Below are positions 1 through 9,681 of a stretch of 64,000 nt of DNA, in pieces. The notes below the pieces were generated by a model that was not told where the DNA came from, did no database searches, and was given only the letters and a program-made list of their open reading frames with translations. The stretch is from positions 1-64,000 of the forward strand of contig NZ_JACIHE010000021.1 in NCBI RefSeq assembly GCF_014198245.1, in the 5' to 3' direction. A program made the translations under genes and the position numbers. Each line of letters opens with the position of its first letter. The stretch's first letter is position 1. The DNA comes from Bradyrhizobium sp. cir1 (GTDB lineage: Bacteria > Pseudomonadota > Alphaproteobacteria > Rhizobiales > Xanthobacteraceae).

Positions 1-93
1 CGCTTTCCACGGCATCCACACCTCCCGCAGAACAAAAGCGGAAAGTGTAACCCATGTGTTCGGTACGTTCTGTCACCTATGTCTCGGGCCGCT
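1..93. mobile_element. Possible end of an insertion sequence (remnant)
   Basis: Two imperfect direct repeats with a 25-base period begin at 46 (TGTAACCCATGTGTTCGG) and 71 (TGTCACCTATGTCTCGGG). Bases 3-50 read as an open frame ending ...PPAEQKRKV and stopping at TAA inside the first repeat. A transposase stop codon lying inside terminal repeats of this TGT.ACC.ATGT type is what I recall for IS481-like elements. The window edge cuts off anything upstream, so this is inference only. Confidence 0.3.
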
Positions 94-103
94 CACTCGC
101 TTC

Positions 104-223
104 GCGAGCTACGGCTAGGCAAGCCAGCACAGCAGGTCATGAGCGCGAAGCGAGCGAAGGCTGCCGCGCCGAAGCCCATCGGGCGAAGGCGGGCCTCAGA
201 TGCGAGCTACGGAGAGGCAAGCC
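104..223. repeat. Direct repeat pair, 22 bp
   Basis: GCGAGCTACGG followed by two variable bases and AGGCAAGCC occurs at 104-125 and again at 202-223. The DNA between is rich in GCGAAGCGAGCGAAGG-like words and carries no convincing gene. It lies just beyond the 3' end of the minus-strand GFA gene. Confidence 0.5.
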
Positions 224-228
224 CCACC

Positions 229-633
229 TCAATCCCCCGGCCTCCCCGGCAGCAGCGGCACCGCGTCGATCCACACCGCCGCCGACTGGCACCAGATCTG
301 CCTGGAGGGCCGCAACTTGTCGCGCTGGCGGATGCTGCCCCAGCGGATGCCCCAATCGTCGGCCTGGTCGCCCTCGCCGCTGGTGAACAGCGGGGAACCG
401 CAGTCGGCACAGAAATGCTGGAAGCGCATCCGGCCGTTGTCGCCACGCTTGCCGTAGACCTTGGGCGTGCCGCCGGTCAGCCTGACGTCGGCGCTGGTGC
501 AGATCGCCGTCACCCGGAACGGCGAGCCGGTCAGCGTCTGGCAGTCGGTGCAGTGGCACACCGAGAGCGCCTCAGGGTCGATCTCGGCCTCAAAGGTGAT
601 CTTGCCGCAATGGCATTGCCCGTCGACCTGCAT
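229..633 (-). CDS. GFA-family zinc protein (glutathione-dependent formaldehyde-activating fold)
   Basis: The protein has 134 residues from the chosen start, MQVDGQCHCG. An ATG four codons upstream is also in frame, but family members begin close to this CHCG motif. The zinc ligand pattern of the GFA/CENP-V fold is complete: C7 and C9, then C26, C28 and C31 (CHCTDC), then C75 and C78 (CADCG). Many members of this family are annotated as formaldehyde-activating enzymes without proof, so the substrate is unknown. The gene follows lon on the same strand, separated by a hairpin, so it is probably transcribed separately or by read-through. Confidence 0.85.
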   Translation of the reverse strand: MQVDGQCHCGKITFEAEIDPEALSVCHCTDCQTLTGSPFRVTAICTSADVRLTGGTPKVYGKRGDNGRMRFQHFCADCGSPLFTSGEGDQADDWGIRWGSIRQRDKLRPSRQIWCQSAAVWIDAVPLLPGRPGD

Positions 634-650
634 GACCAACCTCAAACAAG

Positions 651-675
651 AACGGCGCCCGAAGGCGCCGTTTTA
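651..675 (-). terminator. Hairpin terminator downstream of lon
   Basis: A perfect 9-bp stem AACGGCGCC / GGCGCCGTT with a CGAA loop (651-672) lies 20 bases past the lon stop codon. On the minus strand it is followed by CTTGTTTG, a weak U tract; on the plus strand by TTTATC. It separates lon from the GFA gene. Confidence 0.7.
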
Positions 676-692
676 TCATCTTTCGCTCGATC

Positions 693-3116
<2,424 letters not shown>

Positions 3117-3286
3117 GGCCTTTTCCTTTTGCTTTGCCCCCTTGCACGCAGCCCGCCATGCTCATGCGCAACCGCCACAAGGTGCCGAGGTGATCCACAA
3201 GACCGGTCGGTCCTCTTGAAAAGTTGGACCGGCTCGCCGGATCGGAACTGAGGCGAATCTTGAAGAGAATTCTCGCCCACCGACAT

Positions 3287-3316
3287 TAGGTGGCTATCGA
3301 CCCGGGGGGTGTCAAG
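3287..3316 (-). promoter_or_regulatory. Promoter candidate for lon
   Basis: On the minus strand a CTTGACA box (3310-3316) is followed, after 17 bases, by CACCTA (3287-3292). The -35 matches both housekeeping and heat-shock consensus (CTTGA). It would give a 5' leader of roughly 165 bases before the lon ATG. Heat-shock control of lon is known elsewhere, but a sigma32 assignment cannot be made from this sequence alone. Confidence 0.5.
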
Positions 3317-3373
3317 TCATTGAAAAACGCGCGCCATCAGGCGCTTACGCACGCGGATAAGCGACGCAACACC

Positions 3374-3399
3374 GGCTGCGGAAATACATTTCCGCAGCC
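3374..3399 (-). terminator. Hairpin between clpX and lon
   Basis: A perfect 11-bp stem GGCTGCGGAAA / TTTCCGCAGCC with a four-base loop sits 40 bases past the clpX stop. No U tract follows on the minus strand, so it may act as an mRNA 3' end stabiliser or a Rho-assisted terminator. The rest of the 3117-3439 gap holds the lon promoter and no gene. Confidence 0.5.
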
Positions 3400-3439
3400 C
3401 AACTCGATGAGACGATTGGAGCGTTCCAGCGCCGGGAAA

Positions 3440-4711
3440 TCAGGCGCTGGCGTTCTCGACGGCACGATCGGTCCGATCGGCGTAGATGTAGAGCGGACGC
3501 GCCGTGCCTTCCACGACTTCGCGGGAAATCACGACTTCTTCCACACCTTCCAGGCCCGGCAGGTCGAACATGGTCTCGAGCAGGATCGCTTCGAGGATCG
3601 AACGCAGCCCGCGCGCGCCGGTCTTGCGCTCGATCGCCTTGCGGGCAACCGCGCCAAGCGCCTCGTCGGCGAAGGTCAGCTCGATGTTCTCCATCTCGAA
3701 CAGCCGCTGGTACTGTTTCACCAGCGCGTTCTTCGGCTCGGTGAGGATCTTCTTCAGCGAGGTCTCGTCGAGGTCCTCGAGCGTCGCCACGACCGGCAGA
3801 CGGCCGACGAATTCGGGGATGAGGCCGTACTTCAGGAGGTCCTCAGGCTCTACGTGACGGAAGATCTCGCCGGTCCGGCGGTCTTCCGGCGCCATCACCT
3901 GGGCCGCGAAACCGATCGACGTCGACCGGCCGCGCGCCGAGATGATCTTCTCGAGGCCGGCGAACGCACCGCCGCAGATGAACAGGATGTTGGTGGTATC
4001 CACCTGCAGGAACTCCTGCTGCGGATGCTTGCGGCCGCCCTGCGGCGGGACCGAAGCCACCGTGCCTTCCATGATCTTCAGCAGAGCCTGCTGCACGCCC
4101 TCACCCGACACGTCGCGCGTGATCGAGGGATTGTCGGACTTGCGGCTGATCTTGTCGATTTCGTCGATGTAGACGATGCCGCGCTGGGCGCGCTCGACAT
4201 TGTAGTCGGCGGCCTGGAGCAGCTTCAGGATGATGTTCTCGACGTCCTCGCCGACATAGCCGGCTTCGGTCAGCGTCGTCGCATCGGCCATCGTGAAGGG
4301 CACGTCCAGGATGCGGGCGAGCGTCTGCGCGAGCAGCGTCTTGCCCGAGCCGGTCGGACCGATCAGCAGGATGTTCGACTTCGCGAGCTCGACGTCGTTG
4401 TGCTTGGTCTGGTGATTGAGGCGCTTGTAGTGGTTATGCACCGCGACCGACAGGACCTTCTTCGCATGGCTCTGGCCGATCACGTAATCGTCCAGCACCT
4501 TGCAGATTTCCTTCGGCGTCGGAATACCGTCGCGCGACTTGACCAGCGAGGATTTGTTCTCCTCGCGGATGATGTCCATGCAGAGCTCGACGCACTCGTC
4601 GCAGATGAAGACCGTGGGACCCGCGATCAGTTTGCGGACTTCGTGCTGGCTCTTGCCGCAGAACGAGCAATATAGCGTGTTCTTGGAGTCGCTCGTGCCG
4701 ACCTTACTCAT
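3440..4711 (-). CDS. clpX: ATP-dependent Clp protease ATP-binding subunit ClpX
   Basis: ClpX is the AAA+ unfoldase that feeds substrates to ClpP. The 423-residue protein has the N-terminal zinc-binding domain with four cysteines (C15, C18, C37, C40), Walker A GPTGSGKT at 118-125, the GYVGEDVE pore loop, a Walker B with IDEID, and an SIGF motif that is the ClpP-docking IGF loop. All key parts are intact. It lies downstream of clpP, 447 bases away, and upstream of lon, all on one strand. The long upstream gap contains a sigma54-like promoter match. Confidence 0.98.
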   Translation of the reverse strand: MSKVGTSDSKNTLYCSFCGKSQHEVRKLIAGPTVFICDECVELCMDIIREENKSSLVKSRDGIPTPKEICKVLDDYVIGQSHAKKVLSVAVHNHYKRLNHQTKHNDVELAKSNILLIGPTGSGKTLLAQTLARILDVPFTMADATTLTEAGYVGEDVENIILKLLQAADYNVERAQRGIVYIDEIDKISRKSDNPSITRDVSGEGVQQALLKIMEGTVASVPPQGGRKHPQQEFLQVDTTNILFICGGAFAGLEKIISARGRSTSIGFAAQVMAPEDRRTGEIFRHVEPEDLLKYGLIPEFVGRLPVVATLEDLDETSLKKILTEPKNALVKQYQRLFEMENIELTFADEALGAVARKAIERKTGARGLRSILEAILLETMFDLPGLEGVEEVVISREVVEGTARPLYIYADRTDRAVENASA

Positions 4712-5158
4712 TCATGTCTCCGTCCGCGGTTCGATCCCGTTCCGCTCGATCGCTCCATTCCGACACGATGGTCGGGATGAAGTTCAAATAGAGCAAATTC
4801 CGTACCAAAAAAGACCTACGCGTTACTACATCCCGTGCGAATCACGGTCACTCGATTCTCCCGCGATCATAGCCGATCAATCGTAGCCAACCATGCTGTC
4901 ACCCGACTATCAAGAATTCGCTAATCGGGGGTCGCCGGCTACCCGTGACAATACCGTGATTTCCGGTCTTGGCACGGGCGAAGTGACCGAAATCACCCCG
5001 GCGTTGCTGGATTACCACGAAAAACAAGCACGAAAGCGGAACTTTCTGCCTGTCGCAGGGCGCAAAACCGATGTTTTGCAATGCGCACGCATCTAGCGTG
5101 AACGCCGCCCTGATGGGACCCCGGCGATCCCGGGGATCGTCGTTACGGTCCAGTAGTG
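4712..5158. other. 447-bp clpX-clpP intergenic region
   Basis: No credible gene is seen. Short open frames on both strands lack codon bias and family resemblance. The only structured element I can name is the sigma54-like site at 4792-4807. The region is less GC-rich than its surroundings, as expected for a regulatory region. Confidence 0.5.
4792..4807 (-). promoter_or_regulatory. Sigma54-type (-24/-12) promoter candidate before clpX
   Basis: The minus strand reads TTGGTACGGAATTTGCT. Against the RpoN consensus YTGGCACG-N4-TTGCW there is a single mismatch (C to T). The essential GG and GC doublets have the required spacing. The predicted start would be near 4780, about 70 bases before the clpX ATG. 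No enhancer-binding site was identified, so this is a sequence match, not a proven promoter. Confidence 0.45.
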
Positions 5159-5794
5159 CTACGGGGCCTTCGCCGGCGCCGGTTCCTCGGCGCGCTTGTC
5201 GATGACCTTGTCGACCAGGCCGAACTCCTTGGCGTCGTTGGCGGTCAGGAACTTGTCGCGTTCCAACGCATCCTCGATCGACTTGTAGGTCTGGCCGGTG
5301 TGCTTCACGTAGATCTCGTTGAGCCGCTTCTTCAGGTTCAGGATTTCCTGGGCGTGCAGCATGATATCGGTGGCCTGGCCCTGGAAGCCGCCGGAGGGCT
5401 GGTGCACCATGATGCGCGCGTTCGGCAGCGAGAAGCGCATGTCCTTCTCGCCGGCGGCGAGCAGCAGCGAGCCCATCGAGGCGGCCTGGCCGGTGCAGAG
5501 GGTCGAGACCGGCGGGCGGATGAACTGCATGGTGTCGTAGATCGCAAGGCCCGACGTCACCACGCCGCCCGGCGAGTTGATGTACATCGAGATTTCCTTC
5601 TTCGGATTTTCCGCCTCGAGGAACAACAGCTGCGCGACGATCAGCGTCGACATGCCGTCCTCGACCGGACCGGTCACGAAGATGATGCGCTCCTTCAACA
5701 GGCGCGAGAAAATGTCGTAGGCGCGCTCGCCACGGTTGGTCTGCTCGACCACCATGGGCACGAGGTTCATGTAGGTTTCAACCGGATCGCGCAT
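5159..5794 (-). CDS. clpP: ATP-dependent Clp protease proteolytic subunit ClpP
   Basis: ClpP forms the tetradecameric serine protease barrel that pairs with ClpX or ClpA. The 211 residues carry the full catalytic triad: S106 (in GQAASMGS), H131 (in MVHQPSGG) and D180. The N-terminal propeptide region and a proline/alanine-rich C-terminal tail (EEPAPAKAP) are typical of rhizobial ClpP1. The gene lies downstream of tig, separated by two hairpins, so it has its own promoter. Confidence 0.97.
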   Translation of the reverse strand: MRDPVETYMNLVPMVVEQTNRGERAYDIFSRLLKERIIFVTGPVEDGMSTLIVAQLLFLEAENPKKEISMYINSPGGVVTSGLAIYDTMQFIRPPVSTLCTGQAASMGSLLLAAGEKDMRFSLPNARIMVHQPSGGFQGQATDIMLHAQEILNLKKRLNEIYVKHTGQTYKSIEDALERDKFLTANDAKEFGLVDKVIDKRAEEPAPAKAP

Positions 5795-5911
5795 GAGTCA
5801 CCTAGGGTTTTAAGAGGCGCACATCGCCAGTCTTGGCTGCCAGTTGGGGCTGGATGCGCCGGAAGGCCGATGGACGTCCCGTGATGCAGGACTTGTAGGA
5901 TGTAGCGACAG

Positions 5912-5937
5912 ATATAGCCCAATTCGCGCCTGACAAG
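5912..5937 (-). promoter_or_regulatory. Promoter candidate for clpP
   Basis: CTTGTCA (5931-5937 on the minus strand) is followed by CTATAT (5912-5917). The spacing is shorter than for a housekeeping promoter and is closer to heat-shock-type spacing. It would leave a leader of about 110 bases. It is a weak assignment without expression data. Confidence 0.35.
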
Positions 5938-5993
5938 TGCGGAGCGCATTAAGGCTTAATCCGCCGGGCAGTTGAAGCTGATTCGTACAAAGA

Positions 5994-6023
5994 GGCCCAG
6001 CCGGCCATCTGGCTAGCTGGGCC
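5994..6023 (-). terminator. Second hairpin downstream of tig
   Basis: GGCCCAGC (5994-6001) pairs with GCTGGGCC (6016-6023). On the minus strand it is followed by TCTTTGT. It lies just after the larger hairpin at 6056-6094, giving a double terminator between tig and clpP. Confidence 0.55.
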
Positions 6024-6055
6024 CCTTCGCTGATCATCCTTAATAGAAAACTGTC

Positions 6056-6094
6056 CTGGAGCCCCGTTCCGACGGAATCGGAAATGGGCTCCAG
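6056..6094 (-). terminator. Long hairpin downstream of tig
   Basis: The stem CTGGAGCCC / GGGCTCCAG encloses an inner stem TTCCGA / TCGGAA. On the minus strand the hairpin is followed by GACAGTTTTCTATT, a plausible terminator for tig. On the plus strand it is followed by CTTCTATTTTTG, so it could act both ways. Confidence 0.65.
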
Positions 6095-6106
6095 CTTCTA
6101 TTTTTG

Positions 6107-6155
6107 ACGCGATTTCTTCACGCGAACCGGATCCACTTCGCTCGAAAACGCTCTA
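6107..6155. repeat. Dispersed intergenic repeat-like element
   Basis: The block with ...TTTCTTCACGCGAACCGG followed by CACTTCGCTCGAAAACGC resembles, from memory, a short sequence found in many Bradyrhizobium intergenic regions. It occurs once in this window, so the repeat status is inference. It lies between the tig stop and its hairpin. Confidence 0.35.
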
Positions 6156-6161
6156 GAGCCT

Positions 6162-7523
6162 TCAGGCGGCGGTCTTTTCCGCCTCGTCGTCCTTGTAGAG
6201 ATCCTCGCGCGAGACCTTCTTCTCGGTCACGTTGGCGAGTTCGAGGATGAAGTCGACGACCTTGTCCTCATAGATCGGTGCACGAAGCTGGGCCAGCGCC
6301 TGGGCGTTGCTGCGGTAATAGTCCCAGACCTCCTTCTCGCGGCCGGGCATCTGCCGGGCGCGCTCGATCACGGCGCGGCCGACCTCGTCATCGGTCACGG
6401 TGATCTTGTTCTTCTCGCCGATCTCGGAGAGCACGAGGCCGAGCCGCACGCGGCGATCGGCGATCTTGCGGTACTCTTCCTTCGCCTTGTCCTCAGTGGT
6501 GTCCTCGTCGGCAAAGGTCTTGCCGGCAGAGTCCATCTCGGCCTTGACCGAGTTCCACATCAGATTGAACTCCTCGTCGACCAGCGACGGCGGCGCCTCG
6601 AAGCGATGCGCTTCGTCGAGACGGTCCAGCAGCGCGCGCTTGACGCGCTGGCGCGTCGCGGTCGCGAACTCGGCAACCAGGCGCTCGCGCGCGGCTTCCT
6701 TCAGCTTGTCCAGCGATTCCAGGCCGAGCGTCTTGGCGAACTCATCGTCGATCGCAACGTCCTGCGGCGCCTCGATCGTCGTCGCGGTGGTTTCGAACTC
6801 GGCCGGCTGGCCGGCGAGCTTCTCGCTCATGTAGTTCTTGGGGAACGTCACCTTCAGCGTGCGCGTCTCGTTCGCGCCAATGCCGATGAGCTGCTCCTCG
6901 AAGCCCGGGATGAAGGTGTTGGAGCCGATCACGACCTGGATGCCCTCGCCGGCACCGCCCTCGAAGGCTTCGCCGTTGATGGTGCCCTTGAAGTTGATGG
7001 TGACGCGGTCGCCGGAGGCGGCCTTTTCGCCCTCGCCCTTGGCGGCATAACCACGGTTGCTGTCCGCGATGCGCTTGATCGCCTCGTCAACGTCGGCGTC
7101 GGAGACCTCGGCGACGGGCTTCTCGACCTGGAAGGTCTTGAAGTCGGCGAGCGCGATCGCCGGCACCACCTCGATCGCGACCGTATAGGTCAGATCGGTC
7201 TTGCCATTCAGCAGCTCCTCGACCTCGGCCTGCTCGGTCGGCATCGTGATCTTCGGCTCGGTCGCGAGACGGAAGCCGCGCTCGGAGAACAACTGCGTGT
7301 TGGTGTCGCGGATGGTCTGGTCGATGGTCTCGGCCATCACCGAGCGGCCATAGACCTTCTTCAGGTGCGTCACCGGCACCTTGCCGGGACGGAAGCCGTT
7401 GATGCGGACCTTGTCCTTGAGATCGACGAGCTTGGCACCGGCCTTGGCGTCGAGATCAGACGCGGGAACGCTGATCTTGAACTCGTGCTTCAAACCTTCC
7501 GAGAGGGTCTCTGTGACCTGCAT
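6162..7523 (-). CDS. tig: Trigger factor (ribosome-associated chaperone / prolyl isomerase)
   Basis: Trigger factor binds at the ribosomal exit tunnel and shields nascent chains. The start MQVTETLSEG is chosen because family members begin with this strand; an ATG 29 codons upstream adds an unrelated basic stretch. The protein then has 453 residues, normal for the family. The N-terminal ribosome-binding domain contains the GFRPGKVP signature, the FKBP-type isomerase domain is in the middle (about 165-250), and a long helical C-terminal arm region follows. The C-terminal tail is acidic. tRNA-Leu lies upstream on the same strand. Confidence 0.97.
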   Translation of the reverse strand: MQVTETLSEGLKHEFKISVPASDLDAKAGAKLVDLKDKVRINGFRPGKVPVTHLKKVYGRSVMAETIDQTIRDTNTQLFSERGFRLATEPKITMPTEQAEVEELLNGKTDLTYTVAIEVVPAIALADFKTFQVEKPVAEVSDADVDEAIKRIADSNRGYAAKGEGEKAASGDRVTINFKGTINGEAFEGGAGEGIQVVIGSNTFIPGFEEQLIGIGANETRTLKVTFPKNYMSEKLAGQPAEFETTATTIEAPQDVAIDDEFAKTLGLESLDKLKEAARERLVAEFATATRQRVKRALLDRLDEAHRFEAPPSLVDEEFNLMWNSVKAEMDSAGKTFADEDTTEDKAKEEYRKIADRRVRLGLVLSEIGEKNKITVTDDEVGRAVIERARQMPGREKEVWDYYRSNAQALAQLRAPIYEDKVVDFILELANVTEKKVSREDLYKDDEAEKTAA

Positions 7524-7695
7524 GGCGTCCAATCTTCTTTTCGTTCGGCCCCGGCGCGCATGCGTCGGAACGCTGTCATTAATCGATCCGGCGCGAGGCG
7601 GACGCCTCAACGCCGGTGGTTCATCGGACCGGCTTCAGGCGGACAACATCCGCGAGGAGCAGGCCCTCGTAATCCGTGCAAACGCTGAAAGCGCT

Positions 7696-7780
7696 TGGTG
7701 CGGGCGGAGGGACTCGAACCCCCACAACTTTCGTCACTGGAACCTAAATCCAGCGCGTCTACCAGTTCCGCCACGCCCGC
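7696..7780 (-). tRNA. tRNA-Leu (anticodon UAG)
   Basis: The acceptor stem GCGGGCG / CGCCCGC pairs bases 7774-7780 with 7700-7706, and CCA is encoded. The anticodon loop TTTAGGT gives UAG. The T arm GGTTCGAGTCC and a long class II variable arm are present, as expected for tRNA-Leu. It reads 85 bases including CCA. Confidence 0.95.
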
Positions 7781-7934
7781 GTGAATTTGCATCAAGACCG
7801 GCCGCGATGCCGCGGGCGGCCGGGCTTATAACATGTGCCTGACTGTTCGCAGCAAAAAAATGGCCCGATGCAGACAGGCTTCAAGTAGGCACGACGGCTG
7901 GACTTATCCAGCGCGGCGTGGTCCGGATCGCGCC

Positions 7935-9239
7935 ATGACAACGCGGATATTTGCCCCTGATCGGCGCGAGGTTCTGGCTGGCCTCGGAGCCTCGGCAGCC
8001 GGGCTGATCGCCGGCGGCGCCGGCCCATCCGTGACGGCCCAGCTCGCGCTCCAGGCAAGGCCGGCAACGCTGGCTCTGAGATCGGGCCAGCCGGCTACAC
8101 CGGTCTGGGAGCTGGCCGCCGTAAGCCATCTCAGGGACGTCCGTCTCAAGCGTTTTGACCGCTGCGAGGTGGTCTTCCGCAACGACCTGCCTGTGCCACT
8201 TGCACCAGTCTGGTACGGCCTCAATGCGTCGGCCACGGCTGATCCGCTCCGGGGACGCGCGCCGGCAGCGCCGGATACGACCGAAACATCAATTATTTCA
8301 ATACCTAACGCAGGGACCCTGCTGGCCGACTTCCGGCTCTTCGAGGACGGCGAGAAGCAACCCGCCCGTCCGCTTGCGATCATCGCGCAGGAGACAAGCC
8401 GGGTCGCCGTCGATCGCGACGAGATCCTGCTGATCGAGGAATGGCGCCTGCGGCCGGACGGAACCGCGCTTCCCCCGGGCCAGGACCCGAAGGACACGAC
8501 GCCGCTCTATACGATCAACGGGCAGCCTTCATTCGAACTCTCAGCCGCGGCCAATGAGCGGCTGCGGCTGCGCTTTATCAATGGCTCGCAACGTACTGTT
8601 CTGGCGATCAAATTGGAAAGCCATGAGGTCCGTGTGATGGCCCTGGATGGACAGCCCGCCGAGCCGTTCCCGGCCCGCAACGGCGCCTTGGTGCTGGCCC
8701 CGGGCGGACGCGCCGACGCCTTTGTGGATACGGCCACATCGGCCGCATTCCTGCTGCATGACGGCAAGGAGGCGCGCCAGGTGGGCAGCCTCAAGGTATC
8801 GGGCCAACTGGAGCTGCGCGCGCCGCTGTTGCCGGCGCAGCCACTGCCGTCGAACGATCTCCCCGAGAAGCTCGATCTGAAAGGCGCCCTGCGGTTCGAT
8901 GTCGCGCTCGGCACGGCCGATTCCAGCTGGGCACGGCCCGCAAACTTTTCCACGGCCTCCGCCCCCGCCTTCCGCGCCAAGGCCGGCCGCACCGTCGTGC
9001 TGGCCCTCAAGAACCCCGCCCCCATCACCACCGTCTTCCATCTGCACGGTCACCCCTTCCGCCTGCTCGACAAGCTCGACGACGGCTGGAAGCCCTACTG
9101 GCTCGACACGCTCGCGATCGAGCCCGGCCAGACCCAGCGCATCGCCTTCGCGGCGACCTCCCCCGGACGATGGCTACTCGAGTCGGTTGTAACGGACTGG
9201 GCCGCCCCGCGGCTGGTGCGCTGGTATGGGGTGGAGTGA
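7935..9239 (+). CDS. Tat-exported multicopper-oxidase-fold protein lacking copper ligands (FtsP/SufI-like)
   Basis: The start is set at MTTRIFAPDRREVLAGLG, which gives a twin-arginine signal (R10-R11 before a hydrophobic stretch) and 434 residues. Three cupredoxin domains follow. The usual copper motifs are altered. The domain 1 IHWHG motif is VWYGLN (92-97), and the second HxH region has no histidines. Domain 3 keeps HLHGH (369-373), but the terminal HCHxxxH region reads PGRWLLESVVTDW. The type 1 copper site and most of the trinuclear site are therefore absent, as in E. coli FtsP (SufI), a division-associated periplasmic scaffold. A scaffold or ligand-binding role is more likely than oxidase activity. 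Confidence 0.8.
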   Translation: MTTRIFAPDRREVLAGLGASAAGLIAGGAGPSVTAQLALQARPATLALRSGQPATPVWELAAVSHLRDVRLKRFDRCEVVFRNDLPVPLAPVWYGLNASATADPLRGRAPAAPDTTETSIISIPNAGTLLADFRLFEDGEKQPARPLAIIAQETSRVAVDRDEILLIEEWRLRPDGTALPPGQDPKDTTPLYTINGQPSFELSAAANERLRLRFINGSQRTVLAIKLESHEVRVMALDGQPAEPFPARNGALVLAPGGRADAFVDTATSAAFLLHDGKEARQVGSLKVSGQLELRAPLLPAQPLPSNDLPEKLDLKGALRFDVALGTADSSWARPANFSTASAPAFRAKAGRTVVLALKNPAPITTVFHLHGHPFRLLDKLDDGWKPYWLDTLAIEPGQTQRIAFAATSPGRWLLESVVTDWAAPRLVRWYGVE

Positions 9240-9243
9240 GGGC

Positions 9244-9681
9244 CTACTGGCGCGTCCAGAGGTAGCGGACGTCGGGCTCCTTCTCCTCATTCCTCGCCCC
9301 GTCGGTCTGCTCGACCAGCGCGAACCCGCGCGTCTCATAGAAGCGTCGCGCCAGCGCGTTGCGCTGGAAGGTCCAGAGCTCCAGCCGATCGCAAGCGCGT
9401 TTGGCGATGTCGAGGAGTTCGGTGCCGACGCCGCGGCCCTGCGCGACCGGAAGCACATAGAGCTGTTCGACCCAGCCGTCGCGGAAGGCGATGATCCCGC
9501 TCAGGACATCATCAGCGAATCATCCCCATACGCGGCACGTCGGAAAGATATGTTCGCGATAGAACCAGCGGTCCTCCTCCGGCGTGTGCAGCCCGATCAG
9601 CCACGGCATCGCCTGGTCAAACGCCGTCCGATGGACCTGCGCGGCTGCGCCCATGTTGCTGAGCGCAAGCTGCCTCAGCAC
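9244..9681 (-). pseudogene. GNAT-family N-acetyltransferase with an in-frame stop
   Basis: One reading frame encodes a GNAT protein from GTG at 9681 (VLRQLALSNMG...) through the acetyl-CoA-binding segment QGRGVGTELLD to a normal C-terminus. It is interrupted once by TGA at 9520-9522, between CRVWG and FADDVLSGIIAF. No frameshift is needed to join the two halves. The GTG overlaps the TAG stop of the upstream nnr gene (TAGTG), so the two were translationally coupled. The nonsense mutation leaves an N-terminal piece of about 53 residues. A sequencing error or internal restart at MLPVAQGRG would be the alternatives. Confidence 0.75.

Noticed and set aside
23..400. Plus-strand frames at the window start (54-386 and 79-699)
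   Set aside because: They overlap the GFA gene in antisense and the repeat region, with low-complexity Arg/Ala/Pro composition.
4893..5096. A 67-codon frame between clpX and clpP as a small gene
   Set aside because: It has no ribosome-binding site, no codon bias and no family resemblance, and it faces against the surrounding transcripts.
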